From NCBI RefSeq assembly GCF_020283565.1, contig NC_060060.1:8184001-8248000 (forward strand): 64,000 nt of DNA. The letters are read 5' to 3'. This document shows, in pieces, positions 24,189 to 36,000 of the stretch. The position numbers and the translations under genes are program-made. The notes under the pieces were generated by a model. It searched no databases and was not told the DNA's origin. It worked only from the letters and a program-made list of their open reading frames with translations. This DNA comes from Trifolium pratense. Its lineage: Eukaryota; Streptophyta; Magnoliopsida; Fabales; Fabaceae. Numbering within the stretch: the stretch's first letter is position 1; every line of letters starts with the position of its first letter.

Positions 24189-27100
24189 ATGAAGACAATT
24201 CCTCTGATTCTAATGGGTTGTGGAGGAGTTGGTTCTCATCTTCTCCAACACATTGTTTCATGCCGTTCTCTTCACTCTGCACAGGTAATTAATTAACACC
24301 CCTTTTGCTTCATACTTATCAATCAAAATCATTGCTTTAGCTTCAAAGTTTAAATTTTTTGATGATTTTTGATGACCCATTTGTCTTCTTGACCATTTTA
24401 TGTTTGTTTTTTTATTATGGGGTTATTCATCTAGCTATTGATCATAGTAAAATATGATCCTTTTTTGACATTGTTTGAGAAAATGTGTTCATCAAGTTTG
24501 AAGTGTTTTTGTTGGTTGGTTGATTGATGTTTTGATTGGCAGGGACTCTGTTTGAGAGTTGTGGGAGTTGGTGATAGTAAATCTCTGGTGGTTGTTGATG
24601 ATTTGTTGAATAAAGGGTTGGATGATAGCTTCTTGTTAGAACTTTGTCGGCTCAAGAATGGCGGCGAATCTCTATCAAATCTTGGTGATTTTGGTAGATA
24701 TCTATGCCAATATGATTAGCTTTTCTTGGTTGTGATATGCATATCTGTGTGATTTCTTATGCTTACTCTTTGATTGTTATTGAAAGGACAATGTCAAGTA
24801 TTTGTGCATCCGGAATCGAAAGGAAAGATTTTAGAGATTGCATCTCAACTTGGTAAAAAGACAGGTGTGTTGAATTTGTATCACTTGCTTAATGTGATTG
24901 ATTTCAAAGGAAGTTCTAAATAAGAGGAAAATTTTGTGCATGCAATCACTTCTGATAGATGTTACGTCTGATTATTTTCATTGTAGGATTGGTCTTTGTT
25001 GATTGTACTGCTAGCGCAGACACTATTGTGGTGCTAAAACAAGTGGTTGATCTGGGTTGTTGTGTTGTTATGGCAAATAAAAAGCCTCTCACATCTACAA
25101 TGGTTAGATCATTACAACTGTTTCATAATGATTGTTGAAATGATAGGGTAGGAAATACATAAATGTCAAGTAGAAAAATCCTATTTATGTCTCATTTTGC
25201 CTTACGGGTAACCAGTGGCACTTATTGACAATTTGCCATGTTGTAGAAGGCAAAAAAAGTCCAATTTATCCGCTGTAATTTTATTGTCATGTTCATTTCG
25301 GTCTTAATAGATAGAAATCATGCTGCATGATCCCTAAACTTTATAATGTGTGGAATTTTGTCTTTCTGTTTGATTTTCTGTTAAGCTATTAACATAGTTT
25401 GTCATTCTGGTATCATGCTTTTGAAGCTTCAGCACCATATATGATCCTCCTTGAAGTGGACTTTTCTAATCATAAAATTCGCTAAAAAAAAGTGGTCACA
25501 TGATTTGAATGTTCCTTTTTCTGTTAACATATGACAGAAAATCAAATACAACAATGAAAATGTGCATCTAAAAAAGTTTAGGACATTGCCTGTCTCAAAG
25601 TTTTGAGACCGACCGAAGTGCACGTGGCCCTTGGTTAAAGATGGTAAAATTAGAATTTTCCCTAAAAGAGTTTTGTTATGACTATTCTATCAAGTAAAAG
25701 ATATGGTTTTATTTTCTCCCGCTTTACTTTGTTTCTTTGTTATATTGTTGTGTTTGCCTCATCTAAATAGTAACTCTTACATGGAACAGGAGGATTTTGA
25801 AAAACTTCTGACATATCCACGTCGTATCCGACATGAGTCAACTGTAAGTGATGTTAATTCTTGCCTTGGCTAGATTACAAATGTATCAACTTGTTATCGC
25901 AACATGGTGGGACTGTATAAAAATAGTCGTGATCGTGAAAGTGTGAATTTTCAGTAAAGAGCTATATAAGCTGCAAATATGTTTCTAGAATTTCTTTGAT
26001 TGGTTGTATTTCTGTCATAAACACTAATCTCACAGTAACCAAATTAGAGCCTGTATGAGTTCTGGATGTTGTATGGATTTATAATTTATATATGTTTGAT
26101 TCTGCTATGTGTTTGTCTCATCCATTGTTTTTGAATTAGTCATTATATTATATCTATTTACTTTATGACAATTTTTTCAATGTTGTATTTATTGATTTTA
26201 TGCTTCAATCAATCAGTTAATACACTTGCATGTAAAGTGATCAATTTCTTACTATAGCAAAATGAGAACTATGCTTTGAATGGGCCGTGCATATTTGTTA
26301 GGTTGTTAGTTAATGGAAGTGAAATTTGAATAGGAAGCTTTGCCTATCGACAAAATCTTATTTGGCTTCATGGGAATATTGAAATATCATTGATTGAAGT
26401 GCTATGACTTATCTGGTTGTGATGTTTTCAAAGGTAGGGGCTGGTCTTCCTGTGATAGCATCCCTGAACCGCATAATCTCTTCTGGTGATCCTGTTCATC
26501 GCATTGTTGGAAGTTTGAGTGGTATAATATCTTTCGTTGTCGTACGATTACATCTTCTAGATATTATTTCCTTATGCTTGATCACATATTCATAGTTGGC
26601 AGTCTTCCACATAAATGTAAGGTATTGTTATGTTAATATTGTATTTTATGTTGTATACTCTTACTAGGGACATTGGGGTATGTAATGAGTGAGGTTGAAG
26701 ATGGAAAGCCACTGAGCAAAGTTGTAAAAGCTGCTAAAAGTCTAGGGTACACTGAACCAGGTTATTGACTACTACTTTTGAAATTGTATTGTTGAGTGTG
26801 CTCCATTTGCTAATTGCTACACAGTTAGTTTCTGATAATTTACCTTTAAGCGTGTGGACTACATATGTGCACTGTCTTGTTGCAGATCCGCGTGACGATC
26901 TTGGTGGAATGGATGTTGCTAGAAAGGTTCAATGTTTGTTTTTCTTCTCCAAAAATTAGTTTCATTAGCTGTTCCGCTTTATCCAAAACCTCGCAAATCT
27001 GTTTCACTGGTTCACGTTAGCAAAATTCATGCGCTGTATGCCACTAATGAGGCTTCAGTTTCATTTCCAAAATTGTGATATTGGAGTTTTTTAAACTTTT

Positions 27101-28085
27101 TAGTTGACCATTTCTTATCATGGGACTTTCTGCACTACTTTTGAATGAAGTTGGATGTATTATTATGAATAATAATTTAAGATGGTCTAATGCAAACTTT
27201 CTGCTTTTTGATATTGAAACAGGCTTTGATTCTTGCTAGAATACTTGGACATCGGATTAATATGGATAGCATTCAGGTTTGTTAGGCATTTTTAACATTC
27301 TACTTTTATGTCCCGCCTTTCCTATATTTTGCTTATTTTCCTCCTATGTTAATAATTTTATATGAATTTCGAAGATTGAGAGCTTGTATCCCAAAGAAAT
27401 GGGGCCTGATGTAATGAATGTTGAAGACTTTTTGGACCGTGGACTCTTGTTGCTAGACAAAGATATTCAAGAGAGAGTTGAGAAGGCTGCTTCAAACGGA
27501 AATGTTCTGCGATATGTCTGTGTCGTTGAGGGTCAAAGGTATCTATTTTTTTTCCTCCCTTCATATTTTATGTTCTCTTATTTTATGTTCAATTCAATCT
27601 TTGCATATGTTTTGGTAACGTTGACTGCTCAAAATTATTAATATTAAATACATCGGCACCTTTTATATTAATTCTATTTTTTCTCCTTTTCCTAGGTGTG
27701 AAGTCGGTATTCAAGAGCTTCCAAAGAATTCTGCTTTAGGAAGATTAAGAGGAAGCGATAATGTGGTAAACTTCTTTTATTAGAATACTATTTTGCTGTC
27801 ATGTACTTTTAATTAGGATTCTTTTCCATATTAGAGGCTTGACCTGGTACAATATGCTTTCATTCTCAATTTCTTTGCTTTTCCATATACTACAAATTCA
27901 GCTTTGCGGAGCAATAACTTCAAAGACTTGACCATTTTGTATGTTGATGCAAATGACAGTTGGAAATATACACTCGATGCTATAGTGACCAACCTCTGGT
28001 TATTCAAGGTGCTGGAGCAGGAAATGACACGACTGCAGCTGGTGTCCTTGCTGATATTGTGGATATTCAGGATTTATTTTCTTGA
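24189..28085 (+). CDS. HSD: Monofunctional homoserine dehydrogenase
   Basis: Catalyses NAD(P)H-dependent reduction of aspartate 4-semialdehyde to homoserine, the branch point to Thr, Met and Ile. Twelve exons: 24189-24284, 24543-24693, 24787-24864, 24987-25102, 25790-25843, 26434-26521, 26668-26760, 26886-26926, 27223-27276, 27375-27538, 27696-27765, 27960-28085. All have GT-AG sites and matching phases, for 376 residues, the length I recall for the Arabidopsis monofunctional enzyme. Motifs: nucleotide-binding LMGCGGVGSHLLQ at the N-terminus, DCTASADT, MANKKPLT (catalytic Lys region), HESTVGAGLPVI, SLSGTLGYVMSE, DPRDDLGGMDVARK (substrate-binding acids and Lys), and C-terminal GAGAGNDTTAAGVLADI. 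There is no aspartate-kinase domain, unlike the bifunctional plastid AK-HSDH, and no clear transit peptide. The gene appears intact. Confidence 0.95.
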
Positions 28086-28698
28086 GGGAAAAGTTTTTGT
28101 TCCGTGAATTTAAAGAAAAATAAAAGGTACAGCTGCTAGGCATCTTGTCCTAAAATCTTGCTGATGTGCTGGGTTAAAATATATTATTGGTTGGTCCCCC
28201 ATTCATGGATTTATTTTGATTTGGTAATTTGTACCGTTCTCAATGTTGTTTTCAAGTAAGGTGATTTCAATGTAAAAATTTGCCTATAGTATTATTGTGC
28301 TCATGGCCTATAGTATACATTTTAGGTGAAATCTCAAGTTGATGATCAATGGAGCTTACCTGCAGACTTCATATGGATGAATATTACTAGATTACATTTT
28401 AGGTGAAAATCACAAGTTGATGATCAATAGAGCTTACCTGCAGGCTTCATACGGATGAATGTTACTAGATTACCTGCGAGGCATTTTTTTCCCCTCAAAC
28501 ACATTCTAATGTCTGTTTATGTTGGAAATGTTTTTGATGTAATATTACTTTTTTATTCGGTTGGTATAGAACTATGAGAATATATATCAATGTCGGCTGT
28601 AATTGGTAATAACTTTAATCGCAATAATTTTGTTTGGATAACATAAGGATATGGTTACGACTTGTATCATCTCATAAATTATAATGCAGTATCATCCT
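28086..28698. other. Convergent intergenic space between HSD and SDR genes
   Basis: About 0.6 kb holding both 3' UTRs (HSD plus, SDR minus). It contains a tandem duplication of about 77 bp, listed separately. No other feature is seen. Confidence 0.6.
28318..28472 (+). repeat. Tandem duplication 2 x about 77 bp in the HSD 3' region
   Basis: Copy 1 (28318-28394) and copy 2 (28395-28472) share CATTTTAGGTGAAA, AAGTTGATGATCAAT, GAGCTTACCTGCAG and TTACTAGATTAC, with about seven differences. They lie head to tail with no spacer, just after the HSD stop, probably in its 3' UTR. Confidence 0.9.
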
Positions 28699-30466
28699 TT
28701 AAAATTCTGCTAATTCAGTGCAATCAAAATAGCAACCTGTAGGGCCTTCATCTGGTAAAAGGGCCAGCATGACTGGTCCTCTAGCACCCTGATCTACTGT
28801 CATTGTGCCTTTGTGCCAGTTGAGATCAGTGCCTACAAACCCAGGATGAACACAGTTAATGAGTATGTCAGGATTTTTCTTGGAAAGAACTCTTGTGTAG
28901 GCATTGAGGCTGGCCTTTGATATGCTGTATGCTGGAAGCATCATTCCCCACCCATTAGCTTCAAGAGCATTTCCTTTAAAATCATACAGAAATTTCTTCA
29001 CTGTGGCATCTATTTTCTCTTCTGATAGTTCCTCCACAACCCCAAGTTCATTTCTTAGCCTCTCATTTGGAATCCTCTGCACATAACCATTGATATTTTC
29101 ATCATGTATTTTGCATTTCATTTTGGAAATCTAGCCAATCCAAATGGATTGGTATGTTTGGAGTTTGTTGGAGACCAACTGTCAGACAAGGGTTGGATTT
29201 CTCTCCGACTCCAGTTACTGAATGGTTGTAGTAAGAGAGAAAAATACACAACTAATTTTATTTTATTAGTTGTGTCTCTCCTATTGGAACTGTTTAGTAA
29301 CAGAAGAGGATCTACGTCAACCAGTGAGAGCAACCATACATTCCAGAATAAACTTTATGGTATAACTTTAAAAAGAAATAAACAAGATAAATTGGGTGTA
29401 TGCATGAAAGTTTAGGCAGGTGGTCAAGGTGTTGTTAATTTTCACACTAATACACAGAATATACTGAGCATACTATCTGTAAATGATGTTTCTTATGTGG
29501 CTGGATTTCGACTTTATACCTTTAACTCACCCCTAAGGGAGGAGAGGTTCACTATCCTTGCCTTTCCAAATGATAATTGTAGCAAGGGAAGGAGAGCCAT
29601 AGTTACTCTTTTGACGCCATAATAATTTGTATTTAAACATTCTTCGGCGCTTCTGTAAGTTTCTGTAATAACTCCTTGAAACAATGTGTTGTCAACCTTT
29701 CCTGACAACTGCATTCACAAGTCATAAAAATGTTCCATTTTTTGTAAATTTTAGTAATTTAGTAGAAAATTTGACCATACCCAAGTTGCAGGATCCACAT
29801 TTAAAGCCTTTAGACCCTCCTTGTCTACTTCTACGCACGATGCTCCTGCGTTATTAATCTTCACAGAACAATCTGTCAATTTACTTCTGTTTATCCTAAT
29901 ATTTAGGAATTGACTCATTTTGTAGCATATTATTTGTTCAATCTTATGTTGACCTTAAAGATAATGATGATTATAAACACTGAAGAAGATGATTAATATT
30001 TTAGATGTTAGAACTTAGATCTATAAAAGCTAACCAAGATATCAAGCCTGCCAAACTCCTGTTGGATGAACTTGGCCAATGACTCAATACTGAGAGCATC
30101 CACGACATCCAGCTGATGGAATATCACATTTGACAGACCTATTTGGTGAAGCTTTGTTATGGCATCCCTTCCCCTTGTCTCATTTCTTGCTGTTAACACA
30201 ACCGCGATGCCTAAAGACGCCAATTGCTTCACTATTTCCAGTCCAATACCTTTGTTTGCACCTGTAACCACTGCATATCTATATCCATATAAACCATATT
30301 ATGTGTCAGCCACCACCTTGTATAGTCATGTATTATTTATATCATTTTGTTAACTTCTGAAATTGTAAAAGTTTGAGTTTCAAGTGTCAAGGGTGATTTT
30401 CAAGCCTAAGGTTTAATAATTGATGGTTTCTCACCTTTGTGCTACATATCTTCCATTTGATTCCAT
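28699..30466 (-). CDS. Short-chain dehydrogenase/reductase, salutaridine/neomenthol-reductase type
   Basis: NADPH-dependent cytosolic SDR of the plant SDR114C-like group (salutaridine reductase, menthone/neomenthol reductases, carbonyl-reductase-like proteins). Five exons: 30466-30435, 30278-30035, 29858-29781, 29708-29520, 29076-28699, phases matching, 306 residues. Exon 1 encodes MESNGRYVAQ; the codon for Arg11 is split by intron 1. Motifs: cofactor loop TGANKGIG (16-23), ARNETRG (NADPH-type Arg), QLDVVD, INNAG in exon 3, catalytic Ser in VNLSSLRG (about 175), and YSISK (Tyr231, Lys235). PGFVGTDLN and a C-terminal GPTGCYFD follow. The ORFs seen in separate frames are single exons of this gene. 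It converges on HSD. The physiological substrate cannot be read from the sequence. Confidence 0.92.
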
Positions 30467-31164
30467 TTATGTATGTAGATAATGTGTCTAGCAGAGGATA
30501 TGCTTCAGGCTCTTAAGTTTATAACCTGCAAAATTTTAAATGTTGAATTTAGTAAACTTATATCTTAAGGAATGAATAAGAGTTTCTCTATTTTGTATAG
30601 AAAGATAATGTTTCTAAATGATTGTCATTTTTTTTTGTCTTAACGCTATGGTTTTCAAGGAAAGGAGCCCCGGTAATTCAGAGTTCAGCCACGAGGTAAG
30701 TAAAGTCTGGCCAAAAATTGTTCTCACCAAGCATCAAACTTGGGTTCTTCCAAACAATTCGTCGTAAGGGGAGCTCATTAACCACTTGAGCCCAATGTCT
30801 TGTTTTAAATGATTGTCCTTTAACATACTTACGTACATATTAAGAAAATTAATTGGAAGGTGGATATATAAAGAAAGGATTTATGTGGCATTGCAGGCAG
30901 GGTGACAATTGAAACAAACTAACACCGGTAATAATAAGTCAATGGCATGTTTGTTTATCATTTAATTCAATTATTATTATAAGGAATTATTCTTGAAGAT
31001 CCGTTATTAAGTAAATCTATTGGTATGTGTATCAAATAAGAAGCATCGCCAAGTTTGTGATTTTGTTGACATGTTGGTTGGCTTAAGTACTGCAAATGAA
31101 TCATGATCATGTTCAGCGTGCATCATGCATTCAATAGCAATTGCAACAAAAACCTTTCATTTGT
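30467..31164. other. Upstream region of the SDR gene with a SINE
   Basis: SDR promoter side on the minus strand. No clear TATA assignment. The SINE at 30627-30805 is listed separately. Nothing else recognised. Confidence 0.45.
30627..30805 (-). mobile_element. tRNA-like SINE, minus orientation, 12-bp target duplication
   Basis: Perfect direct repeats TAAATGATTGTC at 30615-30626 and 30806-30817 flank the unit. A poly(T) run at the left end (ATTTTTTTTTG) is the A-tail of a minus-strand copy. On the minus strand the head reads GGCTCAAGTGGTTAATGAG (box A-like) and CCCAAGTTTGATGC (degenerate box B). Confidence 0.75.
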
Positions 31165-31560
31165 GGCCAAGTCTAACATGCACAAGCAACTCATGTGATG
31201 CATGGTGCACAAGTCTCGAATAACATTATAACGAATACGAATTTTATAAAATTGACCATTGGATTGAAAAATTATATCATATAGATCATCCATAGAAATT
31301 TTTAGAAAAATTGAAAATCATTTCATATGTTATTGAGACCCATCAAAATTAACGGTATTTAATAAAAACTCATAAACCGTTAATTTTTATGGGTCTCAAT
31401 AACATATCAAATGATTTTCGATTTTTCTAAAAATTTCTATGGAAGATCTATATGATATAATCTTTCAATCCAATGGTCTATTTTGTAAAATTCGTATTCA
31501 TTATAATGTTATTCGAAACTTGTGCACCATGCACCACATGAGTTGCTTGTGCATGTTAGA
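31165..31560. mobile_element. Near-palindromic foldback element (about 0.39 kb)
   Basis: The left arm begins TCTAACATGCACAAGCAACT (31172) and the right arm ends GCATGTTAGA (31560). The arms pair over about 180 bp each, meeting at an AT-rich loop near 31350-31375 (ACCGTTAAT / ATTAACGGT). Imperfect direct repeats AAAAACCTTTCATTTGT (31148-31164) and AAAAAACCTTCATTTGT (31560-31576) lie outside. Transcripts could form a long hairpin. No coding capacity. Confidence 0.8.
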
Positions 31561-31874
31561 AAAAACCTTCATTTGTTGTATCCTAAAGTTGCTCAACGGA
31601 GTAAAAGTAAACTTAATAAGTCTTGATATACTCTTTGATTAAAATAAAAAAAAAATCTAGATAACTCAATTTTATACTTCTTCTAGTCCTTTTTATAAGA
31701 AACAAAAGACATAATCATCAAAATCATGAAAACACATTGTAAATAATTATTTTCATTTAATAAACCTATAAATTTCAATGTATTCCATACATACCGCACA
31801 TGTTAGACAAACCCTTAAAATAATTTAAGTAATGTTTATAAACATATATCATGATATTACAAACATATTCAAAA

Positions 31875-31898
31875 TTATATATATATATATATATATAT
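31875..31898. repeat. Short (TA)n microsatellite
   Basis: An interrupted AT/TA run, TTATATATATATATATATA, in otherwise featureless AT-rich DNA. Confidence 0.7.
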
Positions 31899-31940
31899 TA
31901 ATAATTTAGTTCCATATATACCCCTAATTTAAAATAATTT

Positions 31941-32090
31941 CAATGAAGTGTGGATCTCCTATTTTAAACATATAATTTAGAATATAGTACCCTCTATATA
32001 TGAAGTGTGAGTCTCCTATTGACAACATCTCCTATATTTAAGTACTATGATACTTATTTCCTCCTAAAATAGGAGACCCACACTTCATTG
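31941..32090. mobile_element. Small MITE-like inverted repeat
   Basis: CAATGAAGTGTGG-TCTCCTATTTTA occurs at 31941-31966 and, inverted, at 32065-32090 (26 bp, one mismatch). A third partial direct copy (TGAAGTGTGAGTCTCCTATT) is near 32002. No clear target duplication. Confidence 0.55.
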
Positions 32091-32207
32091 TGTTAGTAGT
32101 GTGCCTCAAGCGTATATTATGATACAACATATGGTTAAATATATTTTGGTCGTTTTCGTGAGTTTAGCTCAATTAGCAAGCACAATGCATTATATATGCA
32201 GTGCATC

Positions 32208-33266
32208 TAGAGCTGTCAAAATGGGCTAGCCCGAATGGGCCGGCCCAACAAGCCCGATTTTTTCCCGGGCTCGGGCCTTGAAAATCCTAGCCCGAATTAT
32301 TTCTGGGCTTTTTAGCCCGGCCCGACAAAGTTCGATTAAAATATGGGCTAGCCTGAATGGGCCGCGAGCGGCCCGCAAGCCCGAAAAAATTAAAATTAAA
32401 AAATAAAATAAAATATAAATATAAATAATTTGTTTTGGATGATTTGAAATTAGTTTTGTAATATAAATTATAAAACACCGTCCGCTACTTAAGTAGCAGA
32501 TGAGTAAAAATAGGGCACCCAAGAAACTCGTAGGTAGCGGATGAGTAAAAATAGGACGCGCGAGAAACTCGTACGTTGTGGATGAATAAAAATAGGGCGC
32601 GCGAGAAACTCATACGTAGCGGATGAGTAAAAATAGGGCGCGCGAGAAAGTCGTAGGTAGCGGATGAGTAAAAATATGACGCACGAGAAACTCATAAGTA
32701 GCGGATGCGTAAAAATAAGGCGCGAGAAACTCGTAGGTAGTGAGTGCATGATTAAAAATAGGGCGCGTGAGAAACTCGTACGTAGTGGATAAAGAAAAAT
32801 AGGGCGCGTGAGAAACTCGTACGTAGCGGATGAGTAAAAATAGGGCGTGCGGGAAAATTGTAGGTAGCGGATGAGTACAAATATGACGCGCGGGAAACTC
32901 GTAGGTAGTGGATGAGAGTAATAATAGGGCGTGCGCGAAACTCGTAGATAGGGGATGAGTAAAAATACGGCGCGCAAGAATTATTATAGATATATATATA
33001 TATGTATATATATAGCGGATGAGTAAAAAATAGGACGCGCGAGATTTATTAATGCTATTTATATGGTTGAGTTTGAGCACTAGAAATAAAAAAAAAATAA
33101 AAAAAAATAAACCGGCCCGGCCCGAAAGCCCGACTACCCGGGCCGGGCTTGGACACTAATTTTGGTAGCCCGTTTTTTATCTGGGATTTTTAGCCCGGCC
33201 CGACGAAGCCCAAAGCCCGACCGGGCCAGCCCGAAATTGGCCGGACCGCCCGTTTTGACAGCTCTA
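32208..33266. mobile_element. hAT-like non-autonomous transposon carrying a minisatellite
   Basis: Terminal inverted repeats TAGAGCTGTCAAAATGGGC and GCCCGTTTTGACAGCTCTA. The subterminal parts are GC-rich, with repeated AGCCCG/GGCCCG/CGGGCT words on both sides. It is flanked by a 6-bp repeat TGCATC (32202-32207, 33267-33272). The 1059-bp interior is mostly a 41-bp minisatellite. No transposase ORF; the long minus-strand ORFs here are repeat artefacts. Confidence 0.75.
32487..33048 (+). repeat. Minisatellite, about 13 units of about 41 bp
   Basis: The unit consensus is TAGCGGATGAGTAAAAATAG followed by GGCGCGCGAGAAACTCGTACG. I count 13 units, diverged by a few bases each, with small indels (unit 7 longer, unit 12-13 junction with a TATATA insert). 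The GCGCGCGAG core forms a CpG-rich spot every 41 bp in AT-rich DNA. Confidence 0.9.
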
Positions 33267-33429
33267 TGCATCGAGGTTCGAAATCCGGTCATCCCACTTA
33301 TATCAACTTTTATATGTACTTTCCTTTTAAATTTACTATTTTTAATTTTAGTCCTATTTATTTATATAATCCATTGTCTTTCATTCATATAATCCATTGT
33401 CTTTTATATCAACTTTTGTCTTTCATTCA

Positions 33430-36000
33430 TATCTAATTGCATTCGCATAATTGAATTCAGGGACTAGGGTCATCAAAACACAATAGTAAACATATGTGCC
33501 TTATATTTTTCATCAAAGCACAATTGCATTTAACGCAACAACTAGCTTTCGCATTAAGGTATCATCCAACATTTTCGGGTTAACAAGACAATCCCTTGCA
33601 AAAATCATGGGAAAAAGTAAAACCATTTTATTATCGAATTTGGAGTTAGTGGGTTCATGTATACCATACCACTCTTTATTATAGAGAATGAAAAGAAAAA
33701 GAAACATCATCTCAGCCGACATTTTCACAATTAGGGTCATAGTAAGACAATAGACCATACCATACACATTTTGAATAAAAGTTCACATTCAAATTTCTTT
33801 AAAGACCACCATCCAGCTTTTCTTTTATGAATAAAGAGTTCGTAATGCATTTTACTCTAAAGGTCATTGAAGCATTCATCCCTTACAAAACTTATGAAAC
33901 ATAACTAGGGTGATTAAGTTCATAATGCAAAACCACTTTTAACTGCATTTGCAGAATTGAATTTCGGAACTAAGGGTCATCAAAGCAGAATATATACCCA
34001 TTCATGCATTATTATGAATAAAAATTCATAATTTTTTTAATAGAAAAGTGGACACCGATAGAGACAAGTAGCAATTAAGGCAACAACTAGCTTTCACATT
34101 CAAGGACTAGGGTCACTAAGTTCATCCAACATTTCACTCTATAGTCATTGAGGTATCTATGATCCATCCGATACAAAATTTATAAAACAAAGTATATTCA
34201 TCGATTCCAACCGTCAAATTTAGGGTTACTTGGGCAATATACTCCCCACCCCTTTTTCAGTAATGAAAAAAAATTATGTCACGCAATGATTGAATGTTCT
34301 TGACTAAATTAAAAATAGATATCTCAACATGTATCAACGAAAATATATTGGATTGAAAGTTCCAAAGTTACCGTAGCAAACGAAAAAGTTCTATCTTTCA
34401 AAATATTGGTATTAAATAGGGTCTTAGAACAAAAGACCTTTTACCCAATTAGTAAGGTTATTTTGTTTTAATCAAGCAGGAGATTGAATGTTGTTGAGAA
34501 TTAGAAAATGAGTATATCTAAGCATGCATCAATGGAAATATGTGGAATGAAATAAAAAAATTACCATAACAAACAAAGTTTATCTTTCAGCAGAGCATAT
34601 CAATTTCTTTTGAATGTTCTTGAAAAAATTATGTTTGATTTAATTATCTAATAAATTGAAACTCAAACAATTATTACGAAGAAAAAAAAATATAAACAAG
34701 GAAAATTGATACATCCACTAATGAAATCAAAACATAAGAAACTGGGATAGGAGTCATATACCTCTTGATCTGACTTTTCATTTTCAAAAGGTTGCTCAGA
34801 TTCGTGCATGAAGCCGCATCTGAACCATCAACCTTCCCTTTACCCAACAACATTCTTTCAACTTCAGTTACAGTCCTCCAAGAACAGTTCCATGAGATTT
34901 CGGTTTCCAAATTACCGTTGAACCTTGGGAATTAACCACCTTATTAGCATGCTGAACCTGAACACTGCAATGCTCAGCAATAAAAGGTTTTGTATTTATC
35001 AAGCAGAAGATTGAATCTTATTGAATGATCAAGAATGATAAAAATCGGTAAGGTTCTACCTTTTTTCAGTTACTAAATCCAAGACTTACATTTATAATTA
35101 TCAACACAAATCTAGTGCTATTATGCCAACACCCAATGAATTTTATCAGATACAACCTCATTATGGTTTCCTCCATTGATCACAATGCAAGCATCCTTAT
35201 ATGGCATAGGTTGTCTGCATAATGCCATACATACCAGATCAATATTATAAGAAATAATTTATACTCCAAAGAGTTGGTTTCTTTTTACTTTGTTCCTGAG
35301 AATTCCTTTGAAACCCTTATCAGTAGCGTCATCAAAGCACAATAGATATTATCCTTGCATTATATTATTATGAATGAAATTTTATATTAATATTGCATTT
35401 AAGGCAAAAACTAGCTTTCACAATATGGCATCATCCAACATTTTTGGGCCACCAAGACAATTCCTTACAAAAATCATGGAACAATGTATATCCAACTTTG
35501 TATATCATACCACTAGTGAGAGTTTCACAATTACGGTCATAAAAAGATAATAGACACCATCCACGTTTTGAATAAAATTTCATATTAAATTTCTTTCCTT
35601 TGAAAGCCACCAACTAACTTTTTCATTATGAATAAAGAATTCATAATGCATTTTTCTCAAAGGTCATTGAGGCATCCAACCCTTACAAAACTTATGTAAC
35701 CTTTGGGACAAGGGTCATTATGTTCATAATGCAAAATCACTTCTAATTCCAGTTACAGAATTGAATTTAGGGACTAAGGGTCATCAAAGCAAACTATATA
35801 CCCGTTCATGCATTATTATGAATAAAAATTCATAATTTTTTTAATAGAAAAGCGGATACCGATAGAGACAATTGCTTGAGTAGCAATTAAGGCAACAACT
35901 AGCGTTCGCATTCAGGAACTAGGGTCATTAAGTAATTTATCCGGCATGTATCCAATTACTTTTTATCGAAGCAGAAGATTAAAAGTTTTTATCGAAGCCC
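33430..36000. repeat. Diverged duplicated segments, non-coding
   Basis: About 33455-34130 and 35330-35950 are direct copies in the same order. Shared blocks include ATCATCCAACATTTT(C/T)GGG, CTTACAAAACTTATG, AAGGGTCATCAAAGCA, CATTCATGCATTATTATGAA or CGTTCATGCATTATTATGAA, and ACCGATAGAGACAA. They are separated by about 1.2 kb. Similarity is patchy (perhaps 75-85%), so the duplication is not recent. I recognise no protein in either copy. The ORF 34674-34910 (minus) lies between copies and may be a gene fragment ending at a donor-like GTATATGAC. Confidence 0.65.

Larger units (their letters stand above)
32155..33335 (+). mobile_element. tRNA-derived SINE split by another transposon
   Basis: The left half (about 32155-32207) carries box A-like GTGAGTTTAGCTCAATTAGC and GCATTATATATGCAG. 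The right half (33267 to about 33335) carries box B-like GAGGTTCGAAATCC and a CCCACTTATATC tail. Removing 32208-33266 plus one TGCATC copy restores a continuous SINE of about 115 bp. The outer SINE ends are approximate. Confidence 0.65.

Noticed and set aside
28904..29415. Plus-strand ORFs 28904-29086 and 29104-29415
   Set aside because: Antisense to, or within introns of, the well-supported SDR gene.
32489..33080. Two long minus-strand ORFs (162 and 156 aa) rich in repeated TYEFL / FLLIRY phrases
   Set aside because: They are translations of the 41-bp minisatellite; 41 is not a multiple of 3, so frames rotate, and the peptides are repetitive artefacts.
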